Source: an uncultured archaeon
GTDB taxonomy: Archaea; Thermoproteota; Nitrososphaeria; Conexivisphaerales; CALBHZ01
Direction of reading: 5' to 3'
DNA length: 5,018 nucleotides
Assembly: GCA_937892815.1 (NCBI GenBank)
Contig: CALBHZ010000058.1
Span: forward strand, 1-5,018
Positions 1-4,987 of the stretch are shown here, one piece after another (position 1 is the first letter of the stretch; the number at the start of each line of letters is the position of its first letter). Position numbers and translations under genes: made by a program. Under the pieces are notes generated by a model. That model saw nothing but the letters and a program-made list of their open reading frames with translations, made no database searches and was not told where the DNA came from.

Positions 1-1
1 G

Positions 2-79
2 TATATATTTTTCACGGCTATTAGCCTTATCCTGATCCTGTTTTCGGGCTTTTTAATGGATAGAAAAGTCGAGATTTAA
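2..79 (+). CDS. C-terminal fragment of a membrane protein (5' partial)
   Basis: The reading frame is open from the first complete codon and stops at TAA 77-79, giving 25 residues. It begins YIFFTAISLILILFSGF and ends in a short charged tail, LMDRKVEI. The run of about 17 hydrophobic residues looks like a last transmembrane helix. The stop lies directly before the Shine-Dalgarno of the next gene, with 12 bp between stop and next ATG, so the two were probably co-transcribed. Genes next to DUF4097-like genes are often small membrane or envelope-stress proteins (PspC-like or DUF1700-like), but too little is left to assign a family. This is a fragment cut by the contig edge, not a demonstrated pseudogene. 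Confidence 0.5.
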   Translation, partial: YIFFTAISLILILFSGFLMDRKVEI

Positions 80-80
80 A

Positions 81-86
81 GGAGGT
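81..86 (+). promoter_or_regulatory. Strong Shine-Dalgarno of the DUF4097-like gene
   Basis: GGAGGT at 81-86, inside AAAGGAGGT, lies 5 nt before the ATG at 92 and fixes that start. It is a near-consensus site of the kind seen in Firmicutes or Thermotogota. The genes further right in this window mostly have weak, GGTG-type or no ribosome binding sites. Confidence 0.75.
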
Positions 87-91
87 TTGTC

Positions 92-484
92 ATGAAGTTG
101 CTTTTAACCCTTGTCATATCGGGGGCCCTTCTGGGTTCGACCTCGATAGAAAAAAAGGACCTGGAGGGCATCGAAGTAAAATCCAAGTCCGGCGACATAA
201 AGCTGATCGTAGAAGACAGGAATGATATCTATTCCACTGACAATTTAAATTATAGCGAGAAGAATGGAATAATCGGAGTTGCGACACTGACGGACAACAT
301 CACATTACACGTTCCACCTCTCAGATCTATAAACATAAAGAGCGTGTCGAGCGATATCAAAATTTGGGCGAAGTCAACGCAGAGCTGGCCCTCCCGGGTC
401 ATGGCTAAATCCGTTTCCGGCGACATAAGGCTGAAAACCATCTTCCCCGCATCCATTTTTTACTCTGGCTTTTCTATTATATAA
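92..484 (+). CDS. Short secreted DUF4097-like beta-repeat (putative adhesin) protein, probably C-terminally truncated
   Basis: The 130-residue product begins MKLLLTLVISGALLGSTS, a short hydrophobic stretch that fits a signal peptide or N-terminal anchor. It then carries repeated beta-strand units with the S-x-S-G-D-I signature: SGDI at residues 33-36, SSDI at 86-89 and SGDI at 109-112. That pattern is typical of the DUF4097 putative-adhesin family, which folds as a right-handed beta-helix-like repeat. Such proteins are usually over 200 residues, with more repeats after the point where this one ends. The last 15 or so residues (TIFPASIFYSGFSII) no longer fit the repeat. GC content is also unlike the rest: by hand count 32/60 at 121-180 and 35/60 at 361-420, against 10/60 at 481-540. 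The tail may be read-through across a chimeric or recombination junction. The family call is moderate and the cellular role is unknown. Confidence 0.55.
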   Translation: MKLLLTLVISGALLGSTSIEKKDLEGIEVKSKSGDIKLIVEDRNDIYSTDNLNYSEKNGIIGVATLTDNITLHVPPLRSINIKSVSSDIKIWAKSTQSWPSRVMAKSVSGDIRLKTIFPASIFYSGFSII

Positions 485-547
485 GAATTGTTTTAAATTA
501 CAACAAAACCTACCTCATTTATAATTTTATTAAAAGTATTAAATCAC

Positions 548-572
548 TTTGGTAAAATTTTTGGTAAAATTT
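548..572 (+). repeat. Two perfect tandem copies of a 12-bp unit
   Basis: TTTGGTAAAATT occurs at 548-559 and again at 560-571, followed by one more matching T at 572. The copies abut exactly and lie just upstream of the TATA-like TTTATAAAA. A direct repeat here could be a pair of regulator or TFB-side sites, or simple slippage in AT-rich DNA. Confidence 0.8.
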
Positions 573-578
573 ATAAAA
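570..578 (+). promoter_or_regulatory. TATA-like element, candidate tldD promoter
   Basis: TTTATAAAA at 570-578 is the best archaeal TATA-box match upstream of tldD. Usual TATA-to-start spacing would put transcription start near 600 and leave an untranslated leader of roughly 58 nt. No Shine-Dalgarno precedes the ATG at 658. A weaker element around 621-628 (CTTATTAA), giving an almost leaderless message, is therefore a real alternative. Confidence 0.35.
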
Positions 579-601
579 GATTATTGAATAAACAGCTAGC
601 C

Positions 602-618
602 TTCCTATCAGCTAGGAA
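602..618 (+). repeat. Perfect 6-bp inverted repeat (hairpin or operator) upstream of tldD
   Basis: TTCCTA (602-607) and TAGGAA (613-618) are exact reverse complements around a 5-base loop, TCAGC. A second, overlapping pairing, CTAGC with GCTAG, and a direct CAGCTAG repeat share the same bases. If transcription starts near 600, the hairpin would form at the very 5' end of the tldD message. If it starts later, the site is a possible operator. No T-run follows, so it does not look like a terminator. Confidence 0.5.
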
Positions 619-657
619 ATCTTATTAATGACCAAGATTAAGGCCTTCTAGTAGTTA

Positions 658-1971
658 ATGCACGCTACAGAAGCTCTCCAACGCATACAGAAGATAGCGG
701 AAAGATCGAAGTACCAAGATATTTCGATTATAAAAATTAAGGGATTTAGATTGGCCTATCGAGGGGAATCGCTAGAGCTAACAGAGCAAGAGGAAAGCCT
801 ATTAGTATCGAGGGCTTTATCAAAGGGTTACGGCATAGCCTCTACCACTAAGGTAAATACAGAAGAGCTCGAAAAGGTAGCTAAGCTTGCGATTAAAAAC
901 GCTAATAACGCTCAACCTGCTGAGCTTAGTCCGGTAAAGCCCGAAAGAGGGACGAACACGATATCTGAGAGAAAACCTTTTACCGTAGAAGAAGCCCAAA
1001 AATTGCTTAGCTACATTAAGTATCTATTCGATAAAGAGCTCTCTTTCCTCAAACCCCATATTGAGCTAATACTGGATCACGAAGTTAAGGAAAGAGAGAT
1101 GGCTAGTACCGAAGGGCATAATATAACCGAGAGAATACCTTACTCCACCTTAGTTTTATACGCATCCTTGGAGAAGGAGGGAGCTTCTATAAGTGAGGTA
1201 GTTGGAGGCATTGGAGGTTTAGAGGTTTTAATATCCAGAGACTGGGAAAGGATAATTAAAGCTATATCAGAAAGGTTAATACATTCAATAAAGGCTAAAG
1301 TACTGTCTCCTCTAGTTAGGGGCAGCAGGTTCACCGTTATATTAGATGAAGTAGCTTCAGGCTTTTTAGCTCATGAAATCGCTCATTCGCTTGAGGCAGA
1401 GAACTTCAATCCATATGTATATAGCAACGTAAAGCCAAGCTCTTACGCGAAGTTAATAGATGATCCACATATCCCTTATGGTTACGGATCTAGAGTATGG
1501 GATGATGAAGGGGTAAGGACCGTTAGGAAAACGCTGATATCTGAAGATCAAATCTCATTGCTTCATACAAGGCTAACTGCAAGAGAAGGAGAAAGGCCTG
1601 GAAATGCTAGAGGGATACTGCATAAGCCAAAAGCCTTAATGAGCAACACTTACTTCATGCCAGGAGATTGGAGAGTAGATGAGATATTTCAAGAAACTAG
1701 AGAAGCTATATTTATAAGGGGGGCAACAAGGGCGGAAGTCAACACCTCCACTGGGATTTTAACTTTACAGGCCGAAGTAGGCTATTATTATAAGAAGAAT
1801 AAAGGTCTAGAGCCCTTAAAGGGCGTAACGATACAGGATAGCATAAGGAGGATTATCTCCGCTATAGATGCAGCATCCAAGGTAGCAGGAATTCGACCTA
1901 ATGTAGAAAAGGGATATAACGTGTCGGACGGAGGTCCTTATTTAAGGCTCGATAGGGTAAGATGTGCTTAA
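658..1971 (+). CDS. tldD: TldD/PmbA-family metalloprotease homologue with altered metal site
   Basis: The 437-residue length is normal for archaeal TldD. TldD with its partner TldE (PmbA) forms a cytosolic zinc protease that degrades unfolded peptides and, in E. coli, matures microcin B17. Family marks are an N-terminal half with GYGIAST (about residues 58-64), the metal-site helix AHEIAHSLEAE (238-248), the ALMSNTYFMPGD block (326-337) and the C-terminal VSDGGP (422-427). Two features are odd. The metal motif is HExxH (H239, E240, H243), whereas TldD is normally HExxxH. Also, the Cys expected about nine residues before VSDGGP is missing: R413 sits near that place, and the only Cys is the penultimate residue, C436. 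The ATG at 658 is the first usable start, since an ATG at 628 is in a frame that stops at once. No tldE lies in the window, and no Shine-Dalgarno is visible. Family call is firm; zinc-dependent activity is uncertain. Confidence 0.9.
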   Translation: MHATEALQRIQKIAERSKYQDISIIKIKGFRLAYRGESLELTEQEESLLVSRALSKGYGIASTTKVNTEELEKVAKLAIKNANNAQPAELSPVKPERGTNTISERKPFTVEEAQKLLSYIKYLFDKELSFLKPHIELILDHEVKEREMASTEGHNITERIPYSTLVLYASLEKEGASISEVVGGIGGLEVLISRDWERIIKAISERLIHSIKAKVLSPLVRGSRFTVILDEVASGFLAHEIAHSLEAENFNPYVYSNVKPSSYAKLIDDPHIPYGYGSRVWDDEGVRTVRKTLISEDQISLLHTRLTAREGERPGNARGILHKPKALMSNTYFMPGDWRVDEIFQETREAIFIRGATRAEVNTSTGILTLQAEVGYYYKKNKGLEPLKGVTIQDSIRRIISAIDAASKVAGIRPNVEKGYNVSDGGPYLRLDRVRCA

Positions 1972-2000
1972 ATAACCTTGATAATTTTCCGTACTAAGGG

Positions 2001-2006
2001 GGTGAT
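2001..2006 (+). promoter_or_regulatory. Shine-Dalgarno of the GPN-loop GTPase gene
   Basis: GGTGAT at 2001-2006, within GGGGGTGATT, matches the complement of the archaeal 16S 3' end. It lies 6 nt before the ATG at 2013 and supports that start. The presence of a ribosome binding site fits a downstream position in a tldD-GTPase transcript. The TTAAATAA around 1968-1975 could still give a separate promoter. Confidence 0.7.
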
Positions 2007-2012
2007 TAGGAA

Positions 2013-2726
2013 ATGCAGATAGCTATTCTAGGATCTGCTGGTTCAGGGAAAACCCTGATAACAGCCAGATTTGGAGAATTTTTGGAGAAAGAGGGCTATA
2101 CCGTTAAAAGGTTAAATCTCGATCCAGGAGTTTTATCCTTGCCATATGAACCGGACTTTGACGTGAGGGATTACTTCACACTTGAGGAAATTATGAGGAA
2201 GGAGAATCTAGGGCCTAACGGAGCTATATTGGAAGCAATGGATAGGCTTTCAAAATTAAAGCTCCCATCATATAATGCCGATTACGTCCTAATAGATACC
2301 CCAGGACAGTTGGAGGTCTTTGCCTTTAGAGACTCCGGCCCAGCTATTTTCAAGGGTATGAAGGATTTCTATGGAATTTTCATAATAGACGCTACATCGT
2401 CGTTAAAAGCCATACCCGGCTTACTACTATATTCCTTAACGATACAATATACACTAGGTATCGAGAGAATAGTAAACGTAGTAAATAAGGTAGATTTAAT
2501 AGATTCGGAGAAGAGAAAGGCGCTTAATGAATTGGCTTTGAGGTTCAGAACCGAAGGCGAAAGAAAGGGCATGTTATCAGAGCTAGAAGATGAAATAGGT
2601 AGATTGTTAGATAGGTTCGTATACGTTCACAGGACGCCTATGGTATCAGCGGTAACTGGAGAGGGGTTCGATGAGCTCTTAACAGTGTTGTACGAGGTTA
2701 AATGCGTTTGTGGAGATCTAGATTAA
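2013..2726 (+). CDS. GPN-loop GTPase (archaeal Gpn homologue)
   Basis: This 237-residue cytosolic P-loop GTPase belongs to the small GPN-loop family shared by archaea and eukaryotes. Eukaryotic Gpn1-3 act in assembly and nuclear import of RNA polymerase II; archaeal members form homodimers and their role is unclear. Visible motifs, in order, are the P-loop GSAGSGKT (7-14), NLDPG (35-39), the defining Gly-Pro-Asn insertion in LGPNGA (66-71), the G3 motif DTPGQ (95-99), the G4 motif NKVD (158-161) that specifies guanine, and SAVTGEG (212-218) at the G5 position. All key residues are intact and the length is normal. It lies 41 bp after tldD on the same strand and ends 2 bp from the stop of the opposing radical SAM gene. 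A C-terminal CxC (CVCGDLD) is unusual enough to note, but its meaning is unknown. Confidence 0.93.
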   Translation: MQIAILGSAGSGKTLITARFGEFLEKEGYTVKRLNLDPGVLSLPYEPDFDVRDYFTLEEIMRKENLGPNGAILEAMDRLSKLKLPSYNADYVLIDTPGQLEVFAFRDSGPAIFKGMKDFYGIFIIDATSSLKAIPGLLLYSLTIQYTLGIERIVNVVNKVDLIDSEKRKALNELALRFRTEGERKGMLSELEDEIGRLLDRFVYVHRTPMVSAVTGEGFDELLTVLYEVKCVCGDLD

Positions 2727-2728
2727 AT

Positions 2729-3952
2729 CTATCCCCTTTTAACGCCCTTAGGACCGATATGTCCGGATCTAGTTTGTACGATAACGCACTTCAAACCACA
2801 GCTTTCTAATACCTTCTTAACTTCAAGCATCCTTTCAACCGTCGGCCTTACCAAGTATCTTCTTCTAAAGGACGGGAAGTAATCTAAGACCGTAACCTGT
2901 ATATTCGGATCTATAGATCTTATTTTATCGCCCGCCTTCTCGATTTCCCTTAAGGATACCAAATCGTCGTTGTAAATTAAGCCCACGCCTAAGAACACCT
3001 TCTCTCTATACTTATCGTATATGTACTCTACCGCTTTCCATGAATTCTCCAAATACCTCCTCGCTTCGTCTTCACTCGATAATCCAGTTATCTTCATGTA
3101 CGTCTTAACGTTTACGCATTTAGGCTCTACTCCAAAATCGTTACATCCTGATTCAACGAGCTCATCTATATAATCGGACGATAAGAGGGTTCCGTTACTA
3201 TCGAGATGTCTCCTTACCTTAGGCTTTAACGATTTATTCAAGTATTCGAAAAACAGCTTCAACCACCTTCTATTCAGAGTAGGCTCTCCTCCGCTTATCG
3301 CTACCCCCTTCGTATTGAAGATTAAGTGACATCGTACGATCTCCTCTGCGGCCTCTTTCGGAGTTAACGCTTTGGAAACATTGTCATATGTAACGTGATA
3401 GTTTTGACATTGCGGACACCTTAAGTTACATCCGGCTACCCAGATAGCCGCCTCAACGTATTCTCTATAATTTACCTCCCACCAAGGGGTTCCTTTTCCT
3501 CCTACTAAGTGTGGCTCAGGTCCGTGTACGATCCTTCTTGGAACTATTCCCTTTATGTTGGTAATTATCTCCATTCCATTCCTAATTGGAGTTATGCACG
3601 ATCTTTCAAAAACACCATCTATAAGCAAAGCGCAGCTCCAACAACCTCCGGTTTTACATGGAAGGCTTATGCCTTTAGAACCAAGAGGTTCGAACTTGAA
3701 CCCTATGTGTTCTAACGCTTTAGATACCGTTAAGTTAGCGGGAACCCTATATTTCACCTTATCAACCCATATTTCAATAAAACGCGGCTCAACGTATTCC
3801 TCCTTAACTCTTCTAGCTTCATAAGGACATGCCCAAAAACACGCTAAACATCCTGTGCAAAGGTTAGGACTGTAACATTTACAAACCAATTCACAAAATT
3901 TACAATTAGTACAGCGATCTTCAACTACCTCAACGTACTTCCTATAGATCAT
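2729..3952 (-). CDS. Radical SAM protein with fused 2[4Fe-4S] and [2Fe-2S] ferredoxin domains (PflA-like)
   Basis: The 407-residue protein has three redox parts. Residues 14-42 hold two CxxCxxCxxxC motifs (C14/17/20/24 and C32/35/38/42-P), a compact dicluster ferredoxin. Residues about 58-135 form a plant-type [2Fe-2S] domain of the Fer2_4 kind found in sarcosine oxidase alpha and hydrogen cyanide synthase. It shows C99-x4-C104-x2-C107, then IDG and SC119ITPIRNGMEIIT. Residues about 165-407 are the radical SAM barrel: AGCNLRCPQCQNY with CX3CX2C at C175/179/182, GGEP (221-224) and DSNG (251-254), resembling PflA and AmrS-type activases. It should cleave S-adenosylmethionine to a 5'-deoxyadenosyl radical in the cytosol, with the ferredoxin parts probably feeding electrons to the SAM cluster. 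Substrate is unknown, and no glycyl-radical enzyme is nearby. The ATG at 3950-3952 has GAGGGAG 8 nt upstream (plus-strand 3961-3967). Extra Cys pairs (C270/C279, C385/C389) may bind something further. Confidence 0.9.
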   Translation of the reverse strand: MIYRKYVEVVEDRCTNCKFCELVCKCYSPNLCTGCLACFWACPYEARRVKEEYVEPRFIEIWVDKVKYRVPANLTVSKALEHIGFKFEPLGSKGISLPCKTGGCWSCALLIDGVFERSCITPIRNGMEIITNIKGIVPRRIVHGPEPHLVGGKGTPWWEVNYREYVEAAIWVAGCNLRCPQCQNYHVTYDNVSKALTPKEAAEEIVRCHLIFNTKGVAISGGEPTLNRRWLKLFFEYLNKSLKPKVRRHLDSNGTLLSSDYIDELVESGCNDFGVEPKCVNVKTYMKITGLSSEDEARRYLENSWKAVEYIYDKYREKVFLGVGLIYNDDLVSLREIEKAGDKIRSIDPNIQVTVLDYFPSFRRRYLVRPTVERMLEVKKVLESCGLKCVIVQTRSGHIGPKGVKRG

Positions 3953-3960
3953 CGAGCCTT

Positions 3961-3967
3961 CTCCCTC
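3961..3967 (-). promoter_or_regulatory. Shine-Dalgarno of the radical SAM gene
   Basis: Read on the minus strand this is GAGGGAG, 8 nt upstream of the ATG at 3952. It supports that start, which also precedes the first ferredoxin Cys (C14) by only a short leader. Confidence 0.55.
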
Positions 3968-4008
3968 GTAGGCGCTAAAAATGATTTCCTCAAAAGTTCG
4001 ATAATAAC

Positions 4009-4018
4009 AAATTTATAT
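4009..4018. promoter_or_regulatory. Overlapping divergent TATA box for the radical SAM gene and the small orphan gene
   Basis: AAATTTATAT on the plus strand reads ATATAAATTT on the minus strand, so one A/T block can serve as TATA box in both directions. On the minus strand it is preceded by purine-rich AAAGCG, as in an archaeal BRE, and would start transcription near 3988, about 36 nt before the radical SAM ATG. On the plus strand it would start near 4041. A second plus-strand option, TTTAAATTA at 4022-4030, would start near 4052. Confidence 0.5.
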
Positions 4019-4060
4019 CGCTTTAAATTAACTAAGCCTTTGAGTTGGAAGGTGGACGTA

Positions 4061-4243
4061 TTGAAAAAGAAGATAATAATATGGGGAAGAGATAGGGAGA
4101 GCGGTAAACCGCTTGCATATGTAGGTTGGATATGGGAAGATAAGTACGGAGTTCACATAATTATCCCCCGATCCCAAGCTAATATGAACGTCAACGCTAT
4201 TGACGTCTTAAAGCAGTTCTCTGATTTCGTAGAGGTAATGTAA
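4061..4243 (+). CDS. Small conserved-looking orphan protein, 60 residues, function unknown
   Basis: I do not recognise this family. The product begins with KKKIIIWGRDRESGKP and continues with two likely short beta strands, LAYVGWIWED and YGVHIIIP. It ends in a probable helix, AIDVLKQFSDFVEV, so a small alpha/beta fold is plausible. It has no signal peptide, membrane segment or Cys. Three in-frame starts exist: TTG 4040, GTG 4052 and TTG 4061. I prefer 4061 because AGGTG at 4050-4054 stands 6 nt before it as a Shine-Dalgarno, and the product then opens with a compact basic-hydrophobic strand. The longer form from 4040 has 67 residues. GTG 4052 would be nearly leaderless if TTTAAATTA at 4022-4030 is the promoter. 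It is divergent from the radical SAM gene and 64 bp before the LUD gene. Ordinary codon use and a promoter support a real gene. Confidence 0.6.
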   Translation: MKKKIIIWGRDRESGKPLAYVGWIWEDKYGVHIIIPRSQANMNVNAIDVLKQFSDFVEVM

Positions 4244-4276
4244 TTAGTATTTCTAACTGTCGTATATTACGAATGA

Positions 4277-4285
4277 TTTTTAAAA
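4277..4285 (+). promoter_or_regulatory. TATA box of the LUD-domain gene (leaderless start)
   Basis: TTTTTAAAA at 4277-4285 is centred 27 nt before the ATG at 4308, the standard distance from archaeal TATA box to transcription start. No Shine-Dalgarno lies in the intervening bases. Together these support a leaderless transcript starting at or next to the ATG at 4308, and argue against the GTG at 4299. Confidence 0.55.
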
Positions 4286-4300
4286 CGTAAAAGCTTACGT
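4285..4300 (+). repeat. Inverted repeat between TATA box and start of the LUD gene (candidate operator)
   Basis: ACGTAA (4285-4290) and TTACGT (4295-4300) are perfect reverse complements around AAGC. The dyad touches the end of the TATA box and stops 7 bp before the ATG. A dimeric repressor bound here would cover the transcription start. Confidence 0.55.
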
Positions 4301-4307
4301 GTATGAT

Positions 4308-4952
4308 ATGGAAAGGGAAATTACAGAATGGTATGTCGAACAGATATCCAAACATGTAGTTGAAGCGTTGAAGAAAAACGGCTTTAACGCCTATTTCGTA
4401 AAAAGTGGGAAGGAAGCTGTAAACAAGGTATTAGAACTAATTCCCAAAAACGCTAAAGTTGGGATCGGAGGATCTGCTACTATTCGAGAGCTAAAGATAC
4501 CCGACATATTAGCTGAAAAGGGATGCGAGGTAATAAGGCACGACGTTCCCGGACTTAGTCCAGAGGAACAGTTCCAGATCAGAAGGAGAGAACTTCTCGC
4601 AGACGTGTTTTTAGCCAGCGCTAACGCCATAACGCTAGACGGCAAGATAGTGAGTATGGACGGAACCGGAAATAGGGTAGCGGCGATGGCCTTTGGTCCT
4701 AAAATGGTAATACTCGTAGCTGGCGTAAATAAGGTGGTTAAGGATCTAGAAGATGCGATATGGAGGATTAAGAATGTAGCTGCTCCTATGAACGCAAAAA
4801 GGCTTAAGAGAAATGTACCGTGTGTTAAAGATGGTATGTGTAAAGACTGCAATACCCCCGATAGGATATGTAACATATTGCTCGTTCTCGAGAAAAGGCC
4901 GAGCTTAACGGAATATCACGTGATACTCGTAGGAGAAGAGCTGGGATTTTAA
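4308..4952 (+). CDS. LUD-domain (DUF162, LutC/YkgG-related) protein
   Basis: The 214-residue protein matches the LUD family along its whole length. It has GIGGSATIRE (52-61), PGLSPEEQFQIRRRELLADV (81-100), SANAIT (104-109), DGTGNRVAAMAFGP (118-131) and AGVNKVVKDLEDA (138-150). A C-terminal Cys cluster follows (C172, C178, C181, C188 in PC-x5-C-xx-C-x6-CN) before a final LVGEELGF. LutC of this superfamily belongs to the LutABC lactate oxidation system with the Fe-S proteins LutA and LutB, which are not in this window. Short stand-alone LUD proteins like this one, with the Cys cluster, are common in anaerobes and archaea and have no settled role, so lactate use should not be assumed. The four Cys could bind an Fe-S cluster or zinc. 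ATG 4308 is preferred over GTG 4299 because of promoter spacing. Gene and length appear complete. Confidence 0.88.
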   Translation: MEREITEWYVEQISKHVVEALKKNGFNAYFVKSGKEAVNKVLELIPKNAKVGIGGSATIRELKIPDILAEKGCEVIRHDVPGLSPEEQFQIRRRELLADVFLASANAITLDGKIVSMDGTGNRVAAMAFGPKMVILVAGVNKVVKDLEDAIWRIKNVAAPMNAKRLKRNVPCVKDGMCKDCNTPDRICNILLVLEKRPSLTEYHVILVGEELGF

Positions 4953-4987
4953 ATCCTTAAATAATACATATTATAGAGAGTTAGTAC

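Larger units (their letters stand above)
485..657. other. AT-rich intergenic region upstream of tldD
   Basis: This stretch has no credible coding frame. By hand count GC is 10/60 at 481-540 and 13/60 at 541-600. It contains a 12-bp perfect tandem repeat, a TATA-like element and a 6-bp hairpin, listed separately. It is probably the regulatory region of tldD, and possibly of a divergent gene to the left that is no longer intact in this contig. Confidence 0.6.

Noticed and set aside
250..456. 68-codon minus-strand frame opposite the DUF4097-like gene
   Set aside because: Most of it is a shadow of the plus-strand gene. Only its first few codons and upstream TATA-like site are of interest, and these are reported as a finding rather than a gene.
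548..572. Tandem repeat considered as part of a CRISPR array
   Set aside because: Only two abutting 12-bp copies with no spacers, and no cas gene in the window.
602..618. Hairpin considered as an intrinsic terminator
   Set aside because: The stem is short and A/T-rich at its ends and no T-run follows. It lies just before tldD, so a 5'-leader structure or operator is more likely.
3555..3824. 89-codon plus-strand frame inside the radical SAM gene
   Set aside because: It is antisense to the ferredoxin domains whose Cys motifs are clearly selected on the minus strand. No family resemblance.
4299..4307. GTG at 4299 as the LUD start
   Set aside because: It would put the start inside the inverted repeat and only about 18 nt from the TATA centre. 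The ATG at 4308 has standard leaderless spacing.
4391..4876. 161-codon open frame on the minus strand opposite the LUD gene
   Set aside because: It lies wholly within a well-supported LUD coding region, is rich in Ser, Leu and Thr as expected for an antisense shadow, and has no promoter or ribosome site.
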